The notes under the pieces were generated by a model that ran no database searches, was not told the DNA's origin, and saw nothing but the letters and a program-made list of their open reading frames with translations. 64,000 bases of DNA from Isoetes taiwanensis (lineage: Eukaryota; Streptophyta; Lycopodiopsida; Isoetales; Isoetaceae): the NCBI GenBank assembly GCA_021234155.1, contig JAJEKV010000131.1, positions 1,721,288 through 1,785,287 of the forward strand, written 5' to 3'. The position numbers were made by a program, and so were the translations under genes. Below are positions 34,431 through 44,998 of this stretch, piece by piece. Each line of letters opens with the position of its first letter. Position 1 is the first letter of the stretch.

Positions 34431-35537
34431 CGACATAAAAAATCTGCCTAGCCCGCTCTCATAAACACTTCCTAAATTACGTTACACCCCGATAATAATT
34501 ACATTCCTCTTCTAATCATTAGAAAAGGATATGGGTCCTAAATCCTGTTCCTACGTCCATTTTTTGGCGTTTCATTCCCAATTAAGGCCAAATCGAAGAA
34601 GTTCATTAGGCAACATGGTAGGATCCATGTTCGAGAGATCACTACGGCTATTGTAGGGTGACCGAGGAGGGCATTCGCACATGTTAAATGGGGCTGCGTG
34701 ATAAATCTGCGAAGGTGGATATGCCTAAATCCACCTTCTTTGCTGATTTCGAATCCAACCTAAAGGCATACAACAGACTGGATGCTGGGCCTTCAATGGC
34801 TATGCTTGGAGTCAGATTGACAGGAAGAGAGCTCTTAGACAGAGTTCATGAGCTTATGTTACATGCTTTTTGCAAAGGCGTTTCACCACCGGGGGGATGG
34901 AGCAAATCGGCAAACCTCATCTGTTAAATTGGGATGACCGGAAAGCTTAGATGCTTTAGTGCGAGAAAACAATAATTTTGGATGCACCAGTTCTCGAGCC
35001 AGTCATACCAGCATTTCCTGTTGCTTAGGAAATCATGCATGTAAATTTAGTTCTCGGGTACAGAGCTTTCAATGGAAAGCCAAATTTTGTAAAGCCAAAT
35101 TTTGTAAGATCCTTTTTTTAATATATCATACTTTCCAACAGAGTTGTGCTTGAATCGATTGTCTTTATTCAACAAAATTTGTATCTCGGGATCGATTAGT
35201 TATAGCTCAAATATTTTTAGACCTGCACACACACACCCAAAGAAAGGAGTACTCAATTACCATGTTCTAATAATATTCCAAACATTAAATATTGCATTTC
35301 GGACTAGAGTCAACTACACACAATTCACATGCGCATAAGGTATACACAAATCAACGTACAACACAATAACCACCACATGCACCACCATACTAAGCACCAT
35401 AACTAAGAAAACATGATTAACGTAAATAAACTAGCACCCTGATTCCTCCGGATAGTGGGCAGCATGTTCTTCTCTTACATTTCTCTCCAATCTTCTAGTT
35501 CTAACATTCTTTTTGTGTTAGGAGACACTCGGTGTTC
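34431..35537. other. Right part of the 13 kb transposon, no gene recognised
   Basis: A plus-strand frame at 34688-34927 (STFFADFESNLKAYNRLDAG) is unrecognised. The rest is AT-rich with short frames. Confidence 0.4.
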
Positions 35538-36182
35538 TCAATCCAAAATTTTTGAATCTTTTTCTATATGTTCATCTGAAATTGCATCGAATCTTTTAGC
35601 CCTCTTGTAAGAAACCCATTTCCCACCATTGTAATCGATCTCTTCCCTCTTTTTCTTTGCCTTTTGCAGGTTTCTTGGGTGAACACCTAATACCTTTCCA
35701 AGATCTCGGCGGCTGATTTTGTCACTTGTTTCAGAATGCGCGGTGTGGTCTGAGACATTACAAAGGCAGCTATTCTTGGCTGCTAGGCGGTCATTGCTTT
35801 AGTAGAGAGTTTGACATCTGCATGGAGTCCCGAAGCTCCTTTATAACGATGCTCTTGGCTTCCAAATCCTTTAATTCTTCACCTATGAATTTTTTCCAAT
35901 GTTTTATCCCTCAAAAAATCAAGTAAAATTTCTTTCTTAGGTGCTATCCTCCATTCTTTTTGGTCTGTTTATGGAAAGACGTTAGTAAACTAAGGACAAT
36001 CACGGCGTTCTTGCTTGCACTTCTTGATGAACCGGATCCTTCGCGCCAATTCCGCAAGCTCAATTTTTCTTCTCTTCTTCTTTTCCTCTGGCCTTTTTCT
36101 TCAACATTTCTTGTTCCTTGGTTCTTCTTCTTTTCTCCCATGCGAAATGCGGTTTGTGTACAGTTACCTCATTGACATCCAT
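35538..36182 (-). pseudogene. Transposase N-terminal part, HTH-like DNA-binding segment
   Basis: Near the right end, minus-strand sequence from an ATG at about 36182 (MDVNEVTVHKPHFAWEKRRR) encodes a very basic, probably coiled-coil stretch (KEQEMLKKKARGKEEEKK). Further in, the frame 35756-35538 reads KISRRDLGKVLGVHPRNLQK and continues WVSYKRAKRFDAISDEHIEK, with the spacing of a helix-turn-helix. Position next to the terminal inverted repeat and the shared strand make this the likely N-terminus of the transposase whose later parts lie at 33.8-28.9 kb. Frames shift between the two segments. The HTH call is by eye. Confidence 0.45.
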
Positions 36183-36432
36183 ATCCACAATGGATTGGAG
36201 CTTGCAGAGGAGGGAGCCAAAGAAACGGGGCCTTGAGCAAAGAACAGGAAGGGGCCAAAGAATAGGAATTTGAATTTGAATTTTAGTTTTTGAAATTAGA
36301 ATTTCTCCCACAAATTGGGACTCTATTCTTAAATACCGGCAGCTGAGCGGTGCCATAATTATACTTTCATACCACAAAAGTGGTGGATGCAACGCCACAT
36401 TTTGGGGGGACAGGGGGGACAGCCGAATTGGA

Positions 36433-36454
36433 ACACCACAGCGTGCTTTTACCC
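36433..36454 (-). repeat. Right terminal inverted repeat of the 13 kb transposon
   Basis: Perfect inverted copy of 23432-23453, followed directly by the duplicated target ATAA at 36455-36458. Confidence 0.92.
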
Positions 36455-36611
36455 ATAAATACGTGTGCAACAACGTATTTCCTCATCTAAGATATGATGC
36501 TGATATTCTACAACAATACCTATTGCCAAACTGAATGAGGTATGCTTTATTTAAGTTATCCTTTCTTCAGTTTTTTATTTTTCATCTAAAAAAGTGTTTT
36601 TAGTGGCTGTT

Positions 36612-36854
36612 ATGGGTATGGCTTAACCCCTGCTGTGGCAATGGGGGTCAGCCTTCCCCATGGTCACAGTTAATAATAGATAAGGTGTGTTAAGCCATAT
36701 CTCCACGGATGGTGGTAGGCTTTTTTTATTATAGACCCCCTGTATATTCAGTGGAATACTCTAATTAGTAAAGATAATAAGTTGTCTTATGCCGAAATAA
36801 AAAGGTATGTCATTCTTTATTACTGTAAATAATTTTCTAATTGTTTGGCTTTGT
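36612..36854 (+). repeat. Extra 243 bp partial unit before terminal repeat 2
   Basis: The landmark-A block (ATGGGTATGGCTTAACC, TGGGGGTCAGCC, CCATGGTCACAG, CCACGGATGGTGG) occurs here and again 243 bp downstream at 36855-37000, in direct orientation. In the first copy, CTGTGGCAATGGGG and CCCCATGGTCACAG can form a stem. Repeat 1 shows this block only once. Confidence 0.75.
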
Positions 36855-39187
36855 ATGGGTATGGCTTAACCACTGCTGTGACAGTGGGGGTCAGCCATTC
36901 CCATGGTCACAGTTTACATTATGCAGGGTTCTTGCATGTTTAAATGGTGTGTTAAGCTATACGTCCACGGTTGATGGTGGGTTTTTTTTATTTTACTTTA
37001 AACTCTAACCCTGGTGACATTAGGGCTTTGTTTATAAAAGAAATGAGTGATTGTAATATAGATAGATAGATAGATAGTAGTTTTAACGTCACGCCACTAG
37101 GCAGCATCCAACTGGACATGTGACCACACACCACACTACATTGCTTGGTTGGGCCTGCCCACACTACAGTCATAGAAGCTCTAGTCTAATGACAAATAAG
37201 AGCATAGGTTGGTAAATTGTTGCCAGTTACAGGAAATACGGGCGTTTATAACAAAGATTATATGGTGTTGCCTGCCGACATACGTATATAGTAGATATGT
37301 ATGGGACTGACTTTGGATAACCATTAGTAAAACTTACAAGTATATGTCTGCTTTAACTTATACACTAAGGGAATTTGTTAGACATATGTAATCATGATGC
37401 TGGTATGGTCATCCTTAAGGTATAGTATACCAAAGGTTAATTTGTATTTTCTATTGTTTAGCCTAGGTGGCAAAATATTTAACTCCAGCTGTAGCAAAGG
37501 ATTTTGCCTGACCAGTCTGGATTTTGTTTGACCATATCCGATTCCGAAACCTAAATACCCTTTTGGCGGGGTTAATGGGCTATAGCACAGACGGTGAAGA
37601 GTCTTCCGGCTCAGATAGAGAATGGCATCTTCTCTGGTTGCGAAGGTGTAAAGATGGAACCTCGTGGCTCTAGAGGTAGATCTAGACAAAATAAGAACCC
37701 CTATAACAGGGATGATAGAGCTGGTTTTCAATCGGGACCTAGGGCTTCTGGTAGAAAGAGACAAGGGGATTTTATGGCTGCACAAAGCGTGGATGAAACA
37801 CAAGAGATAGATGAGGATCTGGAATTGAATCAGGTTCTTAGATTTATGCTTTTTAATAGATTTTAAAGCTGACTTTAGCATAGACATTCTCATTCATGCA
37901 TCCAGTTTTAACCCAAGGTGCGAAGAGCTGAAAACCCCATTGTACCTTTTGGCCCTTGCCCTGTTACCAAGATTATTGCTAACAGAGTATTGATTGGCTG
38001 CAGGTACGGGGTTTTCCTCCCATTGTCCACTTTTTGTTCTTTAGGCTTTTTCTGGATGGATGGGTAAAAATCTTACTTGAAGATGTTTTGGTTTAACCGG
38101 GACCTTTATCTCAAGATGTACAAAAAGGGAAATTATGAAGAATATCAGCTCTGGTTACTTCTTATATGCTTATAATTGTGTTGTTCTTGAAATATGTCTA
38201 GGCCAGCTGTAGTATGGTGATGTTTCTTAAATTGCTAGTTTAGCAATAACGGGTTTGGAAAGTTTAACACTTGGTACAGATTGTCTGAATGGAACTAGGC
38301 TGTTTAGCAACAGATGGCCTTTAGTAGTATTTAAGAGATCATATAGATTTGACTCTATAAAATATGTTAAACTATTAAAGCTGATCGATGTAAAAAGTCT
38401 TGATACTGTTATATGCTGTTTAATAGTAATGGAACCTTTTTTTTAAATGATACTGGTACAATGTGAGTGTGACAGGTTTATGCACATTGGAAAATCATAG
38501 TTATGATTGATGATAAATTATAAATACTGGCCATGGTTTAGATATGTATCTAATACCAGGCTACTAATGTACACTCTTTGGTATAGACTTAGGAATGAAT
38601 TCGCATGATTATCACAGGTCCTTTAATATTATCTCCCGATAAAATTGAAGTTTCTAATATCAAATACATTGGTTTAAGTTCACAAAGGACATGCAGTTTA
38701 ATAAGAGACAATACAGTTTAATAAGAGACAATACAGTTTAATAGGAGATTGAAACAGGTTGAAATGGATTCATGGCTTAAAGTGTACACACAGTAAGTTT
38801 GTTTTTTTAGGCTGATGCCTATCATGTTGGGTTTTTTTTTAAAAACTCGTTTAAATGTACTAAGGCTATGGAAAATTTAAAAATTACTGTCACATAGGGA
38901 TATATCTTGCCTCTGTGAGAGCTTGGCTATAGAATAATACATCTATCTGTTATATGCCTGCATAAGACATCGGACAAGTTATACAGAGACATTTATGGTA
39001 CATAATGTTTTAATGTTTAAAAGATTCTATAACTGATAATGCATCAAGGATCTAAGGAGTTATGGATCGGTCATAAGATGCTACACTGGATGTGCTCAGT
39101 CCAGAGGTAGGATTATAATACTACCAAAGGATTGACTGAGGTGGATGTCTGGGCTAGGATTAACTAGGTTAGGCCGGCTTTTTTCTT
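36728..39187 (+). repeat. Terminal direct repeat 2 (2,460 bp)
   Basis: Matches 16820-19393. Compared with repeat 1 it carries a ~106 bp insert at about 37061-37166 starting with (GATA)5 and lacks two segments of ~47 bp and ~235 bp. Its end GGTTAGGCCGGCTTTTTT is followed by a T/C-rich tract into which a LINE has inserted (39198-39513). Confidence 0.88.
37594..37866 (+). pseudogene. Shortened copy of the RG-rich ORF in terminal repeat 2
   Basis: Same RG-rich core and acidic C-terminus as 17507-17890 (one S to R-type change: GRSRQNKNPYN). A ~47 bp deletion removes the DSEALRRDFEDCG segment and shifts the upstream frame, so only a 90-residue frame from an internal ATG remains. Confidence 0.55.
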
Positions 39188-39197
39188 TCTTTTTTTT

Positions 39198-39513
39198 ACG
39201 GACGAAAGCCAAAAAGTTTATTAATTAGAAAGTACAAAATTTACATGTCTCATCTAACTGTGTAAGCACAAAAATGATGCCACGGGAGCACGAGCCTGGA
39301 GCACAATGTGCTTACTCCAGAAAGGGAGACTAACGATAAGAATCAATTCAAAGATATTGAATCCAGATGCGTTCCATCATTTCTGAATCAAGAGAGGAGC
39401 ACTCATAGGCTGTCAGTATCTTTTTCTGGGCCACCGTAATAATACCATGTGTAGATGAATAAATGCCTTGGAAGATGTGGTGTCTACGATGCTCCCATAT
39501 CGACCATAGGAGC
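39198..39513 (-). mobile_element. 5'-truncated LINE 3' end (same family as 41785-43954)
   Basis: Reverse-complement match to about 43640-43947 of the plus-strand LINE, including ACGGACGAAA.CCAAAAAGTT, CTAACTGTGTAAGCACAAA and GGAGCACGAGCCTGGAGCAC. The poly(A) tail reads as T at 39190-39197. TTCTTT-type pyrimidine tracts on both sides are the probable target duplication. About 10% diverged from the plus copy. Confidence 0.88.
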
Positions 39514-41774
39514 TTCTTTTTTTACTTTTTTTAGTAGCAGATCGAGGCGAAAAGGGAAGAAGAAGTTGGTTGGTGCCGATCTTTCAAAAGTTCAAACGCC
39601 ATTTGTGACATTTGTGTGAATAAAGTATGGAAGCAAGAATCAGTTTTGTCGATGCTGCAGGGATGAGAAGCTTCCAGTTTCTTTAGTGAAGAAGTATTTG
39701 GCATGTTTCTGAATTTGAACGCATTGCACTACCGGATTGAAGCATGCAGGTACTTTAATTCATTCTTCATGTATTCTTTTTGCATTATGATTGAAGCATA
39801 CCTTCTATATTTTGCAGGTACTTTATACTTCCCTTTTTCAGATTTTCTTGGCTTCAATCGAGAATATGCGTAGACTTCATCCGAGTTGATGCTGGAAACT
39901 TAGATACCTTTGTTTTCCAGAACAACAAACTTTCACGGTATCCAAATGATTCGGCAAGAATGTTCAAGATTTTATGCCTAGGTAAGCAGGTTTCAAGATT
40001 TTCGTGTTAGGTTTAGAGGAAACAGGTCTGTAGAGGAAAAGTTAGATAAAGTTTGGAACTTGCCTAGCTTAAGAAGCATCTGTTAAATAAATTATGGCCA
40101 AACATATGCAGTCGATTTAGGTATTGTGAATAATTATGTCCTGTTTGCATCTTTGCATCTATCCTCTGGTCGCTTCCTTGGGTTGGTCACCAGATAGGGC
40201 TTTTGGAATTTTATTTATGCTGTTGATGTTGCTTCCTTTGGAGTATTATTTATGATGTTAATGGCTTCCCTTTTCCAGATATTTGTAGTTTAACCTTTTG
40301 CTAACTCACAATAGCTGGTCTGTTGAATCGCATATGCCATTCCTGGATGGAGGCCATCACTAGGTAAGCTCTTGCTTTGAGTAGATGATTTTTTCCATGC
40401 GTTGATTCTTATAAGACAATCTATTCTTAAAATTTTGAGATTGCTAGAACAGATTCTAGCGAGTACGATAACATTTCGGGAATGATGCATGGCCAAATGC
40501 AGGTCTTAAGCTCTTCTGAAAGCAAGTAGGAAGACAAAGCAGGATGTGGTTCTCTTTTCCCCATTATTATCTACATTATTTGAGAAGCCGTTGGCTAATG
40601 TAATTTGCATAATGACTTTATGCATGCACGGGCAGCCAAGTAAAGACACAACCTGGCATTTCATCCCACCAATGAAGTTGTGCTATTGTAAACCATAATA
40701 TGTAGTAAAGCTTATCTGTATTCTTAGAAAACTTATCTATATTCTTAAAAAGGTCCTCTGTGTTTTTTTTTTTTTCATTACTACAACGTTTGCGATATTC
40801 TAATTGCTTAGATTCAAAAAAAAATCTTCTTCGAATATGTTTGCATGTAAAAGGATTGTACTGTTAATAGCTATATTTATTATTGCTCAACAATGATTTA
40901 TTATTGTTTGGATTATCTTTTAGACTATTTGTCATTGTTTTGCATGTATTTGTATCTAATATAATTGTGATTTGCATGTGCAGATTTGGAAAAAGGTACC
41001 TAAGTAGCTAATATTGTGCAACTTTTAGCTTTTCGCATTATTTTCCTAGCAAGCAAATCAACTTCATCAGCATGCTCCGTCTATGCAGTAAAGCTCTCTC
41101 TCCAGTTTCGCTTTTGTGTGGGCATTAGCTTGAACTAATTCTTTTTTCTGGTAAAGTTCTATCTCTGCTATCATGTAGAATGAAATCAAGAAGCTTTGGT
41201 TTTAATCTCAAGCTGCTACTTCAAATAACTTCTAGCTTCTAACCATAAACCTTGCTGGAAAACATAGTAAACATGTAACTCTATGCTGGATTGTAGCAAA
41301 ATATAGCTATGCCGCGCTTTTGTATTTTGTGGCAGCGTTTTATTTTATAATACTCAACGTCAAGCACAACATGTATTGCCTCATGTTGGATGGTAGCTTT
41401 CTGGTTGAACGAGATTTAGAAAAATATAACTTGGCTGATGATTATGGAATGGGCACATTATTTGGTGCAGGCGTTGGTTATCAAATGAATTGTAAAAATA
41501 ACGAAAGGGCATGCTCGGATAACATAGATAGCTGAGGAAGTTATTGATGTCAAATTGGTTCAACAATGCCTAGCTTCTGAACCTTGCATGCAACAGCCTT
41601 ATTCTTTGTAAGAGCGGGTACATACCAAAATGTCATACGTATTGTTAAAAGATTAGATTTTAGATTTTATGTTATGCAGATAACCAGCAAGAGGTATTCT
41701 CAGAAGCAGTTTGCTTTGCTCCAATGCACTTTGAAGATCCTTTGGAAAATTGCATACTGTAAGAATGGCTAGAC
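39514..41774. other. Gene-poor stretch, no gene recognised
   Basis: T-rich, intron-like DNA. One exon-like segment is bounded by TTTTCCAG and GTAAGC at about 39919-39981 (encodes LSRYPNDSARMFKILCL), and an open frame lies at 41320-41535. Neither matches a family I know. A poly(T) of 13 lies near 40762. Confidence 0.45.
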
Positions 41775-41784
41775 ATAAATGTGA

Positions 41785-43954
41785 ATTTATTGGGCACATA
41801 AGCAAAACCTTCCAGTTGTATACCTTAAGCTTGATTTTGCAAAGGCTTTTGACAGTGTTAGCTGGGAATTCATGCGTCGCTGTCTGTTAAGACTGGGATT
41901 TGGGGAACAATTCACATTAGATGTTATGAAGCTGCATGTCTCTGCTCGTTCCATGGTGAGCCATCAGATGCCTTCTCACTCGGTCGTGGTATTCGCCAGG
42001 GATGCCCTTTAGCACCACTGCTTTTCACAATTGTTGCACAGGCTTTGTCACGGTTATTCACCGCCGCAACCACAGAGGGACTTCTCCATGGTCTTGCAAT
42101 GGAGGATGGCACACAGGAGGTTTGCAATCAATATGCAGACGATACGTTCCTCTTTCTAGTCGCTAATGCTGAGAATCTTGCAGATGCCAAATTGCTCTTA
42201 GACACTTTTTCACTGGCTTCCAGTGTCCTTGTGGGGTGGCAGAAGTGTACAGCTTTATGGACATTGGATACTCCGACTCCAGTGTGTGTTCATGATTATC
42301 CATGGAAATTACTTGCGCATGGACAGGCCATCAAGTTGTTGGGGATTCCAGTTGACATCCATGTTACTATGGAGCTGCATGGGAGGAGATCATTAAGGGT
42401 TTGGAGAAGCACTTGTTCTGGTGGTCCACCGCAAAGTTGTCTATTGCGGGTCGCATTACATGGCCAAGTCAGTCCTTAGTAGTACCCTTGTTTATATGGC
42501 ATCCATTCTGCTAGCCCCACAGAACAAAGTACGTGAGCTCATTGCAGTAGTTCGGAACTTTATATGGGCGGGTACTAAGGAAGGTGCTGTGATTAAGGTG
42601 GCGTGGTCGAAGTGCATCCTTCCCAAATGGGCAGGTGGTCTGGGTATGATGGACTTCTCACTGCAGAGCAAAGTCTTTATTTCAAAGTTCATTTGGAGAC
42701 TCCTGAATGGTGAAGATGATTCTTCTGGTTTACGCCTCTTTAAACAAGCTCTTGGTCATTGTATCCCTCTATGCAAAAAGGGTGTCAAACCAGTCCTACC
42801 TTGGGCATTATTTCAGAGTCTGCAGCCTTTTCCAAGTGCTTCTCCATTTTTGTGTGGCTTGTTAACAGCATGGGAGGCAGTCAAACATCTTTTCTGGCCA
42901 TGCCCTTCCATCCCGCCCTATTGGAGACTCCATGGTGGTGGGCACCACTACCCTCTGCACCCCCTCGGCACCTCCACCTGGCAAGATCGGTTCATCCCCT
43001 TACACAGGCGATGGATTACGCGGCGTTGTCTCTATTCAAGCATGGTACGGTGGATCGCCTACTATCTTGGCTCACTTTCGGGCAAGGTTCCCGCTCTCGT
43101 TGGGATGTGTCTCTATGGGAGAAGGTCGCAAACATTTGCCTCTTGTAGTGCAAGTTGGTGTTGCTTGAAAAGAGTGCCATGGACCGCCATGAAAATATTC
43201 ACAAAAGGCAAGCACTTTGTCAGATCAGTATATCGCCTTCTGTTAGCACCACAGCCCCTCCAGTTGCCAGATGGGTGGCATCTACAGGTTCTACATCGCA
43301 CTTTGTGTCGCACATGGCGATGGCTTTGGGATAGGTTGCTCCACCCTAAAGTCTCTGTACTATGGTGGCAGGTTATCCACAGGTGCCTGCGCGTTAATGC
43401 CTTCCGACATCGCTATGATCCTCGCATATCTGCAGTATGCCCGCTCTACCTTTCAGCCGTTGAGACTCTTGAGCACTGTCTCTTTGATTGTCCAGAGGTT
43501 CAATCAGCGTGGTCTTGGCTACAAGGCTTGTTTAACAGTACTTTGGACTGCCGATGCATCCTCTTGGCGTCCTATCCTAATGCATGACCCTCAGCTAAAC
43601 AGAGGGCATTCCATCTTGGTTCTGGTTGGCTCCTATGATCGATATAGGAGCGTCGCGGACACCACATCTTCTAAGGCATTTATTCATCTGCACATGGTGT
43701 TATTACGATGGCCCAGAAAAAGATATTGACAGCCTATGAATGCTCCTCTCTGGATTCAGAAATGATGGAATGCATCTGGATCTAGTATCTTCGAATTGAT
43801 TCTTATCGTTAGTCTCCCTTTCTGGAGTAAGCACATTGTGCTCCAGGCTCGTGCTCCTGTGGCACCTTCTTTGTGCTTACACAGTTAGATGAGAATGTAA
43901 ACTTTGTACTTTTCATCTGATTAATAAACTTTTTGGTTTTCGTCCGTAAAAAAA
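41785..43954 (+). mobile_element. L1-type LINE, 5'-truncated, with 10 bp target duplication
   Basis: ATAAATGTGA occurs directly before (41775-41784) and directly after (43955-43964) the insertion. The 3' end reads TTTTCGTCCGT followed by a run of A. The element starts within the RT domain, so about two thirds of a full LINE is missing, as is usual for target-primed insertions. Confidence 0.92.
41815..43587 (+). pseudogene. LINE reverse transcriptase C-terminal half and zf-RVT domain
   Basis: RT motif A KLDFAKAFDSVSWEFMRRCL starts near 41823. Then come GIRQGCPLAPLLFTIVAQAL (about 41990) and the catalytic box YADDTFLFLV (about 42130). The longest open frame (42421-43587, 388 residues) carries the thumb and connection and ends in the plant zf-RVT region: SVLWWQVIHRCLRVNAFRHR, CPLYLSAVETLEHCLFDCPE. 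At least two frameshifts separate the pieces. In a complete element this enzyme copies its RNA at a nicked target site; here the endonuclease is absent. Confidence 0.9.
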
Positions 43955-43964
43955 ATAAATGTGA

Positions 43965-44917
43965 TATATACATGTTTCTATTTTTCTAACATATGCAACT
44001 ATCATTTTTTGGAGATGGAAGTATATGCAATTATAGCACTTCTGTTTAAGATGGAAAGTTAAAGGACGTATAGTGACACCGTCAATAATTCTCTTAATCG
44101 ATTGGTCTATTATTCTATATGTATTACAAGAAATACAAGTTCTTAACAGCACTTTTAAGAAAAAAAAATTGTGAGGTTTATTTTATAGATGGATTCATTT
44201 ACAAATGTATCATTTCAGATGATTTTCATCCACAGTGAAACCAATTGAAGATATGATCTTTTACAGAATTCAATGGTTTAGATATATTATTGGGAGACCT
44301 ACACGCATCAAGTCTTATTTGGTCCAACATGAATTGTGCCCAGAACGAATGTTTTTGTGAAATGATTTATTAACCATCGATGTCTGGATAATGGGATGGA
44401 ATCACAATTTTTTAACCAACACAACATAATGAAGATTTCAGAATGAAAGCATGTAATGCTAAATTTCATGAAATTTGCCATGTCAAAAAGTTCATTGTCA
44501 TTAATAGCGATGTGTAATGCTCATGGTCTAGCAACTTATTAGTAAATGTTTTGAGCTGTTAGGAAACCGAGAGGAAATGTACGTTCTTACTGCTATAGTT
44601 TTTTTTATCTTTTTGTTGTTGATTCTATGGCTTTATACGGGTTGGTACCATGCCTGCAGAGTAGTTGGTGTTGGCGTTGCATGAAAGTTTGTAAAGCGAA
44701 GAAGATGATGCATCTCATGATATTTCACACATTGTGGAGATGGTATGAGAATCATGACTTAGACTTGCTTCTCATTCATCTCAGCAGATTTTCTACAATG
44801 GTGGATAGTGAGTAGCCGCACACATGCGAACTACCCACAAAAAATAAAGGGAAAATCCAATTATATCATTTGGACCCCAACAAAATACAATGCTAATAGA
44901 GATTGGGCTAGTGTACC
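43965..44917. other. Gene-free AT-rich stretch
   Basis: No gene or complete element recognised. A 62-codon frame at 44627-44815 has no similarity that I can name. Confidence 0.5.
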
Positions 44918-44998
44918 TGCCGAAAGCTTATCACCGGGATTAAAAAACCCCGCCCTTTTGGGTTTTCGAGGAAAAACCCTAGTGATAAGCCTTCGGCA
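44918..44998 (-). repeat. Dispersed hairpin motif, copy B
   Basis: The arms TGCCGAAAGCTTATCAC and GTGATAAGCCTTCGGCA pair with one mismatch. The core GGGATTAAAAAACCCCGCCC ... GGGTTTTCGAGGAAAAACCC is as in copies A and C. A 159-codon minus frame (45340-44861) runs through it, is proline/serine-rich and is probably not a gene. Confidence 0.75.

Larger units (their letters stand above)
23432..36454 (-). mobile_element. 13,023 bp DNA transposon with 22 bp inverted ends and ATAA duplication
   Basis: The left end (23432-23453) starts GGGTAAAAGCACGCTGTGG and the right end (36433-36454) is its perfect inverted copy over 22 bp. The 4 bp ATAA flanks both sides (23428-23431 and 36455-36458). The element lies inside the RT reading frame, which is restored by its removal, so the ends are certain. 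It contains subterminal CCACCA and GGTGGT arrays in opposite orientation and pieces of a minus-strand transposase. Superfamily unassigned: a 4 bp duplication occurs in Sola and Chapaev-type transposons, among others. Confidence 0.88.
21496..36534 (+). pseudogene. Reverse transcriptase, interrupted by a 13 kb DNA transposon
   Basis: RT motifs run in order. There is a fingers-type segment LLGIYKAHKNDYRWITNA (about 22318-22375) and motif A VFVADITRCYECIPL (about 22570-22615). Motif B is QTSGIPMGFACLAWFEAKF (about 22854-22910), the catalytic box is YRYMDDLLALN (YMDD at 22974-22985), and an E-like GNFLNISIEV follows. A TAA at about 22519-22521 and a frameshift at about 22797 break the frame. The frame is cut at 23431 by the transposon and resumes at 36459-36534. 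Removing the insertion and one ATAA copy joins the codons GTT TAT AAA TAC in frame up to a TGA at 36532-36534. Motif B with GIPMG is unlike copia (YGLKQ) or gypsy (PFGL) and closer to Penelope-like, telomerase-like or other non-LTR RTs. No endonuclease domain is visible. Confidence 0.75.
16820..39187 (+). mobile_element. Retroelement with ~2.5 kb direct terminal repeats and a Penelope-like or novel RT
   Basis: Two direct repeats (16820-19393 and 36728-39187) bracket a region containing a decayed reverse transcriptase (21496-23431 plus 36459-36534). Once the nested 13 kb DNA transposon (23432-36454) is subtracted, the element is about 9.3 kb and the internal region about 4.3 kb. The repeats contain an RG-rich ORF and end in a T-tract, unlike TG...CA LTRs. 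No copia or gypsy gag, protease or integrase is seen, and no GIY-YIG or APE endonuclease was found. Terminal direct repeats together with a GIPMG/YMDD-type RT recall Penelope-like elements with pseudo-LTRs. The class is inferred, not proven. Confidence 0.6.

Noticed and set aside
33678-34438. Similar long frames over the GGTGGT region
   Set aside because: Same composition artefact; the inverted partner gives mirror-image frames.
23432-36454. The 13 kb element as a Maverick/Polinton or integrated large virus
   Set aside because: No polB, retroviral-type integrase, ATPase or capsid frame is visible; ends are 22 bp and the duplication is 4 bp rather than long inverted repeats with 5-6 bp.
16820-39187. 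The 2.5 kb repeats as ordinary copia or gypsy LTRs
   Set aside because: Ends are not TG...CA, no primer site or polypurine tract is evident, and the RT motifs do not fit these groups.
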